Positions 33,501-44,800 of a stretch of 64,000 nt of DNA are shown here, one piece after another (within the stretch, counting starts at the first letter, position 1; each line of letters begins with the position of its first letter). The stretch is taken from contig NOKP01000008.1 of the NCBI GenBank assembly GCA_002682825.1, forward strand, positions 434,001 to 498,000, read 5' to 3'. The notes under the pieces are model-generated. The model was not told the origin of the DNA. It did not search any database and saw nothing but the letters and a program-made list of their open reading frames with translations. Source of the stretch: Neonectria sp. B-13. Lineage: Eukaryota > Ascomycota > Sordariomycetes > Hypocreales > Nectriaceae. A program made the translations under genes and the position numbers.

Positions 33501-34740
33501 GCTTTCACGCCCATGCGGCGGGCATGGATTTGATCGAATTTCAACAAACCAAGTAACTTAGCTCGGCGCTCCTGCAATACTTGTCGGTCTAAGACAATGT
33601 TAGTGAAGGATGGTGTATGTGTGTGAAGTTATTCCTACCAGCATTCGATGACATCACGGGGCTTTGTGTCTGGTCGATACTATTCGTCGATATAGCATAC
33701 AGAAGTTCCGTGGCATATGCCGCCGCCGTTGCTGCTGCATACTCTTGCCATTGCTTGTTCTTATGAGAATCCGAATAGTCGCAAATTCCGCGGATGACGA
33801 GGCACGGAAAGTTGTTCATCAATCCCGCCGCCTCCATCTCAAAGCATAGGGCATCAAGTTCTTGCGCCAACTTGTCCCTTGTCTTGCCGTGCTTCATGAC
33901 TTGGTTGCCAGAGGCGATGACTCCGTAGTGAATCCTGGGATCATTGCTAATTCGGGCAGGTCTGTTCATCAGCCTGGATGCGTCGCAAAGCTCGCAGCTG
34001 TCCACCGATTGAAGGTGGTCATATGTGCCATCAAACAACCGATCTTTAATCGTACCAGGATGGGTGTATTCGGTAAGAGATGGGTGTCTTTTGAGCATCT
34101 CGGAGAGGAGAGCGGGTATTTTGCTGGGCCCTGATGCATGATCTGCTTGTAGTTTGGCTGCGGCAGTCAGGAGTGCCTGTGGGGGCTTGTTCAGAGAGCC
34201 TGTTCGCTGAAAATGGCCTTCTTGGACAGTCTTCCCGAAATCGTGCTGCACCACTTCCTTGCTGACCACGACATCGCCGAGTCGGATGTCGATTTTTCCC
34301 GGAACTCCGCCCCCGATACCAACCATCAAGCCGAGGCGAATGGAAGAGAAGCTCCGGCGCATGTTGTTCCCCACTGTCGCCGCGTTGTTCAGGCCATACT
34401 GACCTAATGGAAGACACGCAATGACGATATTGTGCATGCCAACGCACCCCAAGGTATACGTGTTGGTATCAAGTGTCCTGGTAGGCAGGCTGTCGTGAAC
34501 ATCGTCCAACATGGCTCTTGCCGCAGTCATCTCGATGGGAAGCGCGCAGATCCAACCAACAGTGTAGTCGCGGTATGAGAGTCTTCGCCGAATGCAGCTT
34601 TGTCTAAGTCCCGAGCCGCCATTGTCGGTTTCATGGGTCGTTCTCCTTCGTTTCGAGACGCCTGCCAACGACTCGTCATCATCGGTCTCGCTCCGACTCC
34701 TCCTCCCAGTTTCGAAGGCACTCATCTCGGCAGTAGGCAT
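30509..34740 (-). CDS. NLR-type receptor: PNP_UDP - NACHT - ankyrin repeats
   Basis: A fungal NOD-like receptor of about 1393 residues, probably a sensor of non-self or of stress that triggers a response through its N-terminal domain. Exons are 34740-33639 and 33588-30509. Intron 33589-33638 is 50 nt (GTAGGA, CACTAAC, TAG). The first ~360 residues form a nucleoside-phosphorylase-like domain (TVGWICALPIEMTAARAMLD; LMVGIGGGVPGKIDIRLGDV; DALCFEMEAAGLMN). Next come a NACHT NTPase with Walker A (GKPGAGKST, about 432-440), Walker B (FIDALDECD, about 535) and the downstream FIHESVRDFL block. The C-terminus is a set of ankyrin repeats, several nearly identical. The frame is intact throughout. Similar PNP-NACHT-ANK proteins are abundant in Sordariomycetes. 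Confidence 0.93.
31000..31620 (-). repeat. Regular ankyrin-coding repeat array, 102-nt period
   Basis: Within the NLR gene, the string GATGCCTTCAGTCGC recurs near 31205, 31307, 31409 and 31511, exactly 102 nt (34 codons) apart. A further unit near 31080 is offset by an in-frame 24-nt insertion. The units encode variants of LLLATEGIDADSKD..TPLSWAAKNGHEGIVK. Such close identity among neighbours points to recent unit duplication or gene conversion. Confidence 0.85.
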
Positions 34741-35630
34741 ACTGAGGCCTCCGTGAAGATGTAGCCAACCCCAGCGCTTCCGCGTGTCACCAGACGGGGG
34801 AACCTCTCACTTCTTGCTAGAGGGTTTATTTGGGAGGTGCAAAGGCCTTGCGAGCGTAGGCTACCTTCTCAGAGGCGAATTTTCGAGCTGGACCTCATGG
34901 ATGCAGAGAGTAAGTGCGGGGAAGAGGAATCTCGCAGATTCTGCCCACGAGGCTGAGCAAAGGGCGGATGTCCCTAGTTGGACACAGCCACCGCCACGGT
35001 CTCGCACCTGCAGCGGAAGTAAAGCTGAAAACATTATACCCAATTAAAGGCTTAGAAAAAGGCATCTACCGCGGATTATCTCGTCTCCCGTACAACCTCT
35101 GTTTGTGGCTCACCACGTTGCAACCATCTGCGCCAAAGAATATATGGACGACAAACTAAGGCTGGTTGCACACAGTTATTTGTTATAATAATGTGAAAAG
35201 GCAAGTAACCATATCTAACCAAGCATGCCCTCACACTGAGGAGTTCATCATAGATATCTCAAGAACGAGGTATATTGTCCACTTGTGACAGCTTTGATGC
35301 CCCGTGCCCTCTCCACAGATCTAGCAGAATAACTTCCACTTCTCACATCAAGTGTGTCTCACTCGCCGCTCCATGCTTGCAATAGTAACTAAACTCCCCC
35401 AAACATAAACGTGTTGGCTCGAAATACTTTTTACAGATTTACTTGCATCCTGAAAGGCGTCCCGGGCACAGGGTGGAATAATGTTTCTTCCCACAGAGTG
35501 TATCAATCACATCTCCTGTGAATATCCTAGTTTAAACCTATAATGTCTACTATGACGACGGAGAAATTATATCCATAGTAATTACACAGACTTACGCGTT
35601 CAGCTCGCCCTGTCTAGCATTTACTCGTCA

Positions 35631-35950
35631 TCAGTAACCTTGTAACATAGCCTTGGCGTGTTCGTGCCAGTGGGTTGCAATAGGGTAGTGCTGGCTAGGG
35701 CCCAAGCAGAGGCTGACGAAGCCCCCCCTGTGGAGTTTCGAAATTATGTTTATTCCATTCCGTTCCTGAAACCACGACATTAAGATGAAACAAACCCCCG
35801 GATCCACCCTAATATTTTCCCACAAATCAATGTCAGCGTAAGATGACCAAACAGGCAACCAACCCGTTTCTCTCCATTGTTTCTCGTTTTCAGTGAGACA
35901 AGCCCCCCAGCGAATGCCCTGCCGTTTAAGCCGTGCCAGGTCAATAGCTC
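35631..35950 (-). pseudogene. Orphan exon-like fragment, unrecognised protein
   Basis: A minus-strand frame of about 105 codons with no ATG at its head but convincing composition: IDLARLKRQGIRWGACLTE, then ETGWLPVWSSYADIDLWENI, and a C-terminal SQHYPIATHWHEHAKAMLQ before the stop at 35631. An acceptor-like sequence precedes it (near 35955). No matching upstream exon lies before the pectin lyase promoter, so it is probably the last exon of a lost gene. I cannot name the family. Confidence 0.35.
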
Positions 35951-36065
35951 AGCGATCTGCCGTTAAGATGAATTCGCTGTGCTTCAAGGGGGGTTTTCAT
36001 GGGTGTTGGGCCCGCCACATTCGTAGATCCCTACTACGTAGTACTCGAGGAGCCTCATCCATTGC

Positions 36066-36073
36066 TATATAAA
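36066..36073 (+). promoter_or_regulatory. TATA box of the pectin lyase gene
   Basis: TATATAAA lies 178 bases upstream of the ATG at 36244, in a promoter with an unusually clear leader. It suits a strongly inducible secreted enzyme. Confidence 0.55.
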
Positions 36074-36243
36074 CGTCAGGCAGGGCGTTACCAAGCAACA
36101 ATACCACATCCGGTTGAGCCATTCTTTACATTGCTTCTATTTTCATTCGTTTTAACAGACCGACAACCTGGTGTTTCGTCTGGCTTTTATTATATACAAT
36201 CCACACACAGACACAGCAAGACACTCTTTCAACCATCATCATC

Positions 36244-37423
36244 ATGAAGACCTCCGTCGTTCTCGCCTCTTTCCTGACGGCCATCGTCCGCACTGTTTCT
36301 GCCGATGGCGTCGTGGGCACTGCTGAGGGTTTCGCCTCCGAAGTAACTGGTGGCGGCAGCGCCTCGCCCGTGTACCCAACCACGACCGATGAGCTCGTCT
36401 CTTACCTCGGCGACGACGAGGCCCGCGTCATCATTCTCCAGCAAGAGTTTGACTTCACCGGCACCGAGGGCACTGCTACGGAAACCGGCTGCGCGCCCTG
36501 GGGAACCGGTAGCGCATGCCAGCTGGCCATCAACCAGAACGGCTGGTGCGACAACTATCAGGCGGACGCTCCTCAGGTCAGCGTCACCTACGACAAGGCT
36601 GGATCGTCCGGAATTACTGTCGGCAGCAACAAGTCCATTGTCGGAAAGGGTACCTCCGGTGTGATCAGGGGCAAGGGTCTGCGTATTGTCAGCGCGCAGA
36701 ACGTCATCGTTCAGAACATCCAGATCACCGAACTCAACCCCAGCCTCGTCTGGGGCGGTGATGGCATCACCCTCAACGATGTCGACCTCGTCTGGATCGA
36801 CCACGTTAGCACATCGCTTATTGGCCGCCAGCACATTGTTCTGGGCACTGATGCCGACAACCGTGTCACTATTTCCAACTGCAACGTCGACGGCACCACT
36901 GAGTGGTCTCCTAACTGTGATACATACGCCTACTGGGGTATCTACCTCGGTGGTTCCAGTGATGTAAGTCTTTTTCACTAGCACAGCCAGCCACGATTGC
37001 TTACAATGCCCCCTACAGAAAGTCACTCTCAAGAACAACTATATCCACCACACTTCCGGCCGCAGCCCCAAGATCACCGGAAGCACTGTCCTGCACGCCG
37101 TCAACAACTACTTCAGCGACATCAACGGCCACGCCTTTGAGGTTGACTCCGGCACCCAGGTTCTCGCTGAGGGCAACCTCTTCGAGAGCGTCGACACCCT
37201 CGTCGAGCCCCTGGACGGCTCGCTCTTCGTCCCTGACAGCGACGCCTCTGCCTGCTCCAGTGCCCTCGGCCGCTCGTGTGAGGCTAACGGCTACACCAGC
37301 TCCGGCACCTGGACCGGCTCTGACTCTGGCGTCCTTTCCAGCTTCTCCGGCTACACTGTTGCTTCTGCTGAGGCCTACACCTCTATCAGCGGCCTGGCTA
37401 GCAGTGCTGGTAACACTCTGTAA
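36244..37423 (+). CDS. Secreted pectin lyase, polysaccharide lyase family 1
   Basis: Cleaves esterified pectin by beta-elimination outside the cell; 374 residues. Exons are 36244-36963 and 37019-37423; intron 36964-37018 has GTAAGT and ACAG. A signal peptide is visible ([20 protein letters not shown]). Family signatures follow the parallel beta-helix: [53 protein letters not shown], and paired Cys in [11 protein letters not shown]. The Asp and Arg sites for pectin lyase lie in the DHVST..GRQH region, and the enzyme looks like pectin lyase rather than pectate lyase. Codon use is strongly GC3-biased, as expected for a highly expressed gene. Confidence 0.92.
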
Positions 37424-38361
37424 GGGAAGATGGCGAGTAGGATGACAAACCCTGATCTGGATCAGCTTGTTTTGTATATATTATTTTCTCGCGTGGTCGA
37501 GTAGTTACATAATAACTCCTACTTTCTCAAATACGTATTGACTCCTTCAGCGTATAGGTTAACTGTAGGCTGAGGTCGTTTACGTAGACTCAATGTCTTT
37601 GCTATACTAGCATAAATTTCCCTGACCTTAGGCTTCTTTGGGTACATGGTAAGCTTTCAACTTCGATTCTATCAAGGTAACACTCAAATATTTCCCCTTG
37701 TAGTATTAGTCACTCTTATGACTCTCATTTCCCCCCCTGGTGCAATCACATGCATATAGCTGCAGGAAGACATACCAATCACTGCATAAAAAAAAAGACC
37801 CCAGCCTCGTCTTGTGAAATACCCGCTGTCGCAACTACTCGAAAATCCGTCGTGCCACATCTTAAAAGTCAATAAATGTGCGGGAAGTTTAGGTTCCACC
37901 TATCAGTCTCATCAGATATCTGATACGTCATTTATCGATGGATTCGCTTGCTGGATCCTACTGTAATTACTACGTAGAATCAACCAAAGCGTGCACCTCG
38001 TGTTGCTCGTCACATGGATCCACCTTCCTGCGTCCCCCATAAATGTCTGACGGGCCGACCCTGTACTTATTCACATGTTGGGCCACCTACAGCAAATGCC
38101 CAACCAACTCGCCCACTTTAGCTGCATATGGGATTCCGGGAAAGCCGCAATGTAAGAACTAAATCCTGCTCATTTGCTACATCCGGCAGGAAGTGGGCAA
38201 AAATGAAGTACCGAGACGGCATGGTTGGAACTTTGCGGTATTAACGCTAACGTCAGCGTCAAGTTATGCATAGTCACTTACTATATAACAATGGAAAAGC
38301 CCACCGAAGTCCAAGAGAGAGGGAGTTTACCCAATTTCCAGCCTTTTTCACTACTTAAGAA
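37424..38361. other. Intergenic, 938 bases
   Basis: It contains the 3' end of the lyase gene and the promoter of the hydrolase gene, with a TATATAA at 38282-38288. No gene is recognised; the A-run near 37788 is the only simple repeat. Confidence 0.5.
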
Positions 38362-40147
38362 ATGAAGTTGCACCACAGCATCGTCGGTCCGTTGACCCTG
38401 GGCTTCACCAAGACCTTGGCATCGCCAGATGGCCACTTACCGTCTTTTGTCGAGTCTAGGTCCTCTTCTTTGAACTGGGCCCCTTGTGATTTGGACCTCC
38501 CTGATGACATCAAGAACGCAATGAGGGAACGGGGTGACTGTGCAACCCTCGAGGTCCCTTTGGACTATACCAATCAGAATAATGACCAAACTATCGATCT
38601 CCAATTGATCCGATTCAATGCTACCAAGGAGCCATTCAAGGGCAGTGTCTTGTGGAACCCAGGTGGTCCTGGAATCTCTGGCATCGAAACGCTTGCGTAT
38701 CTCGGACCAGACTTTCGCGAGTAGGCAGAATTCCGGTTCTTGCTTATGCCGAGCTTTGCTAACGATACTGTAAGCATTCTTGGTGGTCATCACCACATCA
38801 TCTCGTTCGATACTCGGTAAATCAACCAGACTCCCAAACTGCTTTGTTAGCTAACATCTAATAGTGGTACTGGAAAAACTATCCCCTTCGCATGCGACAA
38901 AAAGTCCACTTCTGCCACCCCCTCCCGTCGACGTGATTCCTTACCTCAAGCGGACCTGTGGCCTTACATAACAAAAGAGAAGTGGGAAAGCATAACCGCG
39001 GTGGCCGAAGCCTGTTATGAGAGTCAGCAAGAGTACGGCCGCTACCTTGGCACAGCTTTCACGGCCCGTGACATGATGAAGATTGTCGATGCTCTCGACG
39101 AAGATGGCAAGTTGAGGTACTGGGGCATTTCTTACGGCACAATTCTGGGGCAAGTCGTCGCCTCTATGTTCCCTGATCGGGTCGGGCGAGTTCTTCTTGA
39201 CTCCAACTCCCTTGCTGACGCTTACCTTACATCTACCGGCGCTGGGGGCCCTCGCGATGCTGAGAAATCTCTGATGCATTTGTTTTCCGAATGCGTTGAG
39301 CTTGGAACTGAGACTTGCCGACTTGCCAACTACTCTGGACCTGAAACGACTATCCACGATCTAAGAACCGCTGTAGAAGACCTCTTCCAGAAATTGATCG
39401 ACACTCCTGAACTCCCTGCCGACTCTGGCCTGTCGCCGGCCGAGTTTCCGCTCGGAGGTAACTCCATCCTTCAACGATTAAAGTACGCCATTCTCAACGA
39501 CCTTTCAAGTCCCTCGACGTACCCAACAGTTGTGGAAATCTTGTCCTACGCACTTGAAGGCAACTATAAGAAGGCTCTGGATCTCTACCAGGAGGTTCCA
39601 TCTGAGTGGAATCTTGGCACGGAAGCATTCCAAGGCATCGCGTGTTCGGATTCGTCTTTTCGCGTCGAATACCCCGAAGATCTTTACTCAATGTATCGTG
39701 CACACTTAGCCGAGAGCTCCTTTGGAGATGCGATAGCTGCCGACTACATAGGCTGTGGAGTCTGGAAATTCGACGCCGCCGAGAAGACCAACACAAATCA
39801 ACTTCGGAACGTCAATACGAGCTTTCCAATCCTCGTTATTAACGGGGCATACGACCCTATTACTTCGTTAAGCCATGCGTGGCAGGTGTCTTCTCGATTT
39901 AGAGGCAGTCGGATGTTGGTGCACGAAGGCGTTGGTGTAAGTGTTTCCCCAAGTCAAGATGATTGTGCCTTAGATTCTTGAGCTAATTTTTGACTGAAAG
40001 CACGGAGTGACTTCCCACGCCTCTAACTGTACCCTCGATGCTATTGCTGAGTACTTTAAAGAGGGCACTTTGCCGAAAGTTGGTACTGTGTGCAAGCCCA
40101 ACATGTTAGCGTTTGAATACGCGCAATGGATCAAGGAGCAGACTTAG
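38362..40147 (+). CDS. Secreted alpha/beta-hydrolase peptidase, S33 / TAP-like
   Basis: Probable secreted aminopeptidase of the S33 prolyl/tripeptidyl type, 539 residues. Exons are 38362-38720, 38775-38816 (a 42-nt exon), 38865-39936 and 40001-40147. Introns are 38721-38774, 38817-38864 and 39937-40000. An N-terminal leader is present (MKLHHSIVGPLTLGFTKTLA). Landmarks are GSVLWNPGGPGISG (oxyanion region), nucleophile Ser in YWGISYGTILG, Asp in INGAYDPITS and His in HGVTSHASNCT, split by the last intron. The acidic C-terminal TAP-like domain carries Cys pairs. TATATAA lies 80 bases before the ATG. The substrate is not determined; esterase activity is an alternative. Confidence 0.88.
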
Positions 40148-40489
40148 GGTGAATCGAGACAAAACATCGCCTGCATCGACATCAGCGTGGAAGTCTTATA
40201 CGTCGTTAGCTTCAATAAGAGGATCTGCAATGGGTAGCTAGGCCGAACCATAGAGCCTGTGAATCTAGTGGGCGGTAACTTGGCTTAGTTTGAAACAATG
40301 TCTAGAAAGGTAAGATGTGGTAACTTGAATACAGTAAGGTCCTTCAACGTCTATCACTGTTGTAACAAATACAATGTTGTACAACCCACTTGCTTCGTTC
40401 ATCATCCAACGTTGCAACTGCCACGTTCTGGATTGATGGAATTATTATTATGCAAATATCTACCACTTGATTCCAGTAAACGTTCCTTC

Positions 40490-41191
40490 TCAGTTACTGT
40501 TGCCTGAGACTGCTTCAACTTCCTCACACAACAGACTTATAACAGTGTTATCCGCCCCTGGGCTAGCCCCATTGACCCAAACTACCTGCGAAAACGAGCT
40601 GACCGCAAGCGCATTTCCGGAAGAGACACTCTCCGCCGCACATTGGAACGCGCCATTGGCCTTGGTGCAGACGAGGTACGATAGAGCGGACAAAGGCGGC
40701 GAATAAAGCGTGACGCGACCCTCAGTGGATGATGTGCTCACCTGCGGGTAGTAGGTGCCGAGTTTGAGACGCGATGTCTCTGGCTCAATCGTGAAGACAC
40801 CTGCGCCGACTTGGGAACCTTGGACAGAGATGCCGCCAACTGGAGTGCCGGCATTCAGGGGGTAGAGATATTGGCCGTTGAAAGAGCCACCGCTGGCCTT
40901 AAGATAGCATGTTGGAGCAGCGGGCGGTTGGGTAGTAGTTGTGGTTATCTCAGCAGCCGAGGTTGTTTCTTCAGTGGTAGAATACTCAGTCGTAGTAGTA
41001 TCAGGAAGATCGGATGTGGAGGTAGAAGTAATCTCGACAGTTGCTTCTGTGGATGTGACGGACGTCGCTGTCTCACTAACCAACGTCGAGGTCGTGATTG
41101 CGACGGAAGAGTCGACTTTGCATGGGCCCGCGCATGTCCCGGTGACCAGTGAAAGAGCTGCAACGGCAGCAAGGAAGGTGTACCGAGCCAT
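40490..41191 (-). CDS. Secreted Ser/Thr-rich protein, 233 aa
   Basis: Unknown function, intronless. A signal peptide (MARYTFLAAVAALSLVTGTCAG) is followed by about 70 residues very rich in Ser, Thr and Glu (TTTTEYSTTEETTSAAEITT), expected to be O-mannosylated. A compact C-terminal domain of about 130 residues then has paired Cys (TCYLKASGGSFNGQYLY; YLVCTKANGAFQCAA). No GPI signal is clear at the end. The layout matches fungal cell-wall or secreted adhesin-like proteins. It is convergent with the hydrolase gene. Confidence 0.78.
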   Translation of the reverse strand: MARYTFLAAVAALSLVTGTCAGPCKVDSSVAITTSTLVSETATSVTSTEATVEITSTSTSDLPDTTTTEYSTTEETTSAAEITTTTTQPPAAPTCYLKASGGSFNGQYLYPLNAGTPVGGISVQGSQVGAGVFTIEPETSRLKLGTYYPQVSTSSTEGRVTLYSPPLSALSYLVCTKANGAFQCAAESVSSGNALAVSSFSQVVWVNGASPGADNTVISLLCEEVEAVSGNSN

Positions 41192-41865
41192 CTTAAAATT
41201 CGAATGAGGGACAGGAGTAAAATCCTTTTTTTTGGGAAGAAAAATACTGTGGGATTGTGAGTTGACTACGCTTCTTTAATAAATGTTCGTTGAGTTCCCC
41301 CCTGAAGCTTCTACAAACAGTTCTGTTTGTGTCCGAGGCGTGTGGCGTGCAATAGTTGCACTTAGCACTTGATAGTGTGCGATGGTGGCAGACAAGTGAA
41401 ATTAGCACCTGTGAAAAGGAGATCGAATCGACGAATGGGGATTAGTTTCCGCCACCTGAGCGGCTGACGACTAGTCTGTTTAGCTAGAACGGGCAACGAA
41501 TTCGACATCTTCCGAGTTCCAGCGGCCAGCATGCGACCGGTCCCAACGCCCAGTGGGCTGTAATTTTGTAGGATCGAGGGACGAGAAAAACGATTACGAA
41601 TGGCAAGCAGGTAGCCTCTCACACCAGTGACGAGGCAATCATGAATGACAGGTCTTCTGAGGAGTTTGTTCAGGGTTAGGGTTGCCTTTTGGTTTTCCAT
41701 TTCAACTCTCGATGGCCTGGTTGTCTTGTTCGTTGAAGGTGGCTTAAGAGAAGTCACGTGTAAGGCAGAAATGCAGTTCTTGTACCAGCCCAACCTTGTA
41801 TTCCAGCCTCAACACCGTTTGTTCCGAGATAATTCCCTCCGTGCTAGCCTGCAAGGCAATGCAGC
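41192..41865. other. Divergent intergenic, 674 bases
   Basis: The stretch lies upstream of the Ser/Thr-rich gene (minus) and the second NLR (plus). Short frames here lack features. It holds a T-rich run at 41226-41237. Confidence 0.5.
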
Positions 41866-44800
41866 ATGGCCAAGTCAAAGTCAGAACCGTTACGTCGCCT
41901 TTTTCGCAGTTTTCTTCCGGGACAACCAAGCTCACCAGACCTCATCCAGGCCGAAGATCGTCCTTCTGCTGATGATGTTTCTTCGCCTTTGCTCGGCCAG
42001 CAGCCGGCGGGGCAGTCCTCAACTCCAAATGTTGTGTGGATGGACATCTCATCAGATCCACTGCAGCAACATGAACCCAGTGGCCCGAGTTCTGAAGAGC
42101 CTGAAGAGCCAGACCCCTCGATTCGTCTTTGGAACAAGGCGTACAATTCCATCAAGGCAAACAATTGCGAACTCGTCATTATCTTTGAAGAGATTTTGAC
42201 CGAGCGAATGGAAGGACGTTCGCCAACGATCCCAAATACTACTGAAGATGAAGATGATACCAGCTCCCGGCCACGGCCCAATGCTTTCAATTATTATGGA
42301 AGATCGCGCCTTGAGCTCATGAAGCAAGCAGTACAGAAGTCTTTAGAGCGAGCACAGAAGCGCGAAAGAATTGAGAGCGGTCTGCTAGACATCTCGAACG
42401 TCATCAAGGATCTCGAAAAAGTCGGCAGTGCCGTACTATCTCCATATCCCCCGGCTGCCATGGCCTGGTCCGGTATTTGCGCAATTCTTCCCGTAAGAGC
42501 TCTGAGTCCACTGAGGACGAGTACGCGAATCTCATCACTAACACACTTGTAGGTAATTACACGGCATGTGGAGGCGAAGGAAGCAATGATTGAAGGTCTC
42601 AATCATATTATTTCAAAGATGACTTGGTACATGGGCCTGTCTAGTGCCATCATCGATGACCCGTGGAAAGGAAGTCCGCGATTCATCAAGCTCAAAGCCA
42701 GCATCGAACAGAGAATTGTCGGACTTTACGAGGCCATGCTACAATACCAAATGCAGAGCGTAGCGCACTGCTACACTAGGCATCCAAAAACCCAGAATAT
42801 GAAGACGATGATGGTCAGGCCTAATGAGTGGAAGAGCCGCGTGGAGACGATAAAAGCGTTGGAGAAAGAGCTAGAGGGTGAACTGGATCAGTACTCGAGT
42901 CGCCAGAGTAGCGACATCTCTCGCAGCATCGCCCAAAATACTCAGGCAACCTTGAAGCATTGGCAACAGCAGTTCTCGCAGGCGAAGCTAGACGAGAGGG
43001 CTACGCTTACGGGGAAGTTCAAAACCACGACCTACGAACAGCACATGAAGGTCAATCCCGTCCGGGCCCCGGGAACTTGCGACTGGCTCCTGCAAAATAA
43101 GAAATTTGATCACTGGAAAAAACAAAACCACGGGGTCCTGGTCATATCCGCAAATCCGGGATGTGGAAAGTCTGTCCTGTCGAGGCATCTCGTCGAAGAC
43201 GTGCTTCCCTACGGCGACTCACCAGCGACCGTGTGCTATTTCTTCTTCAAGGACTTCCCTGAACAGCGAAGCCTATCGAACGCGCTATGCGCGTTAATTC
43301 ATCGCATTTTCTACCAAAGTGGAGACCTTGTCGACCATTGCAAGAATCAGATCTCGGCTGGCGGACAAACATTGAGCTCCGACTCGACGACGCTTTGGAG
43401 AATTTTCGAGACAGCAGTGTCTCACACAAAGGCGAGACAAACAATTTGCGTGCTGGATGGACTAGACGACTGTGATGCAACTGAGCGCCGCATGTTTATC
43501 CGGTTATTGCGTGCGCTCATACGCCCCGAATGGCTGTCCCCGCCGAGTGTCAAGTTTTTAATCACCATAAGAGGGTATCCCGAGATTTTGGAAGACTTCC
43601 AGAATTTTCCCGCATGCAACATAATCTCCACCGATAGCAAAGAGGAGAAGACAGCAATCGGGAAAGAAATCAACCGGTTCGTTCGTTATCGTCTCCGCGA
43701 ACTCTCTGCCAAGAAATCGCTTGCTCAGGATATCCAAGATTTGATTCGGATCACTCTACAACAGGAACCATCCGAACCAAGGACCTATCTATGGGTCAGT
43801 CTGTTCTTCAAAGTCTTGGATCAGAACTTTGAAGACACTGCAGAAGAATGGCAGAACCTTCTCAGACATACCCCGAAGACAGTGTTCGAAGCATACGAGA
43901 AGCTTTTGCAGTATACCAGTAACAAAGACAAGGACAGAGTCAAATTGTTGTTTGATCTGGTCATTGCTGCCGAGAAACCCTTGACTGTGCCAGAAATGAA
44001 AGTCGCCATCTACGTGCGAGACAGAGAGGGCGCTTCCTCTGAAGAGAATCTGTGCCTTCCATCGGACGAGAAGTTCCAGAGATGGATGCTTGGGGCATGC
44101 AGATTACTCCTCACTGTATTTGATGGGAAAATCTTTTTCATACACCGCACAGCAAAAGAGTTTCTGTTGCGATGTGATGACATTGGAGTCGAACTTGATG
44201 AAGAGAAGACCAAAACAGTATCTGAATGGAAAGGCTCTGTGACAATGCCACAGGCCCACCGATCAATGGCAGAGAGCTGCATAGCATATCTTTCCCTGGG
44301 AATGCTAACAGGTGAGAAGTTCAGCAAGGTGACAGGAGCGTTCAACAAGGGTTTGGGAGAGGCACAGAAAAAGTTGTTTGCAGGGGAACTGTGGCCAAAT
44401 CAGTTCTTGGAAGTCGCCTACGCCGAACTGGCCCAGTTCATCGAGGAACTTAGTCTGAACTTATCTTCCTACGCAGTCTATGCTCTTCGATACTGGTTGA
44501 TTCATTTCGACAGCGCCCAAGAGCATGCTGCGGATGGGACTTTGATACGAGATATCAGCTCAGACTTTGACAATCGCTATTTTTCACTGTTCGATGAAGA
44601 GCTCCCCATCAAAAGCCCCTGGCTGGTCATGGCTGCTCAAATGATGGAGGAGGATTGCGGCTATCAACTGACGCAGTTTGAAAGAAAGGCGAATGGCATA
44701 CGTTGCCATGATTCTGTCAACTTAGCCTCTTTGGCTTCATTGTTCGGTCATCATCGTCTCATCCGTCGACTCATCGAAGGCGACGCCGATCCCAATCATG

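Larger units (their letters stand above)
34741..36243. other. Intergenic, 1.5 kb, with one orphan coding block
   Basis: The stretch lies upstream of both the NLR (minus) and the pectin lyase (plus). Most of it shows nothing. The exception is the open block at 35631-35950 on the minus strand, listed separately. A TATA box serves the pectin lyase at 36066. Confidence 0.5.

Noticed and set aside
36229..37038. Long antisense open frame (269 codons) opposite the pectin lyase
   Set aside because: It is a shadow of the strongly GC3-biased lyase gene; composition is low-complexity and no domain is visible, while the plus strand encodes a clear PL1 enzyme.
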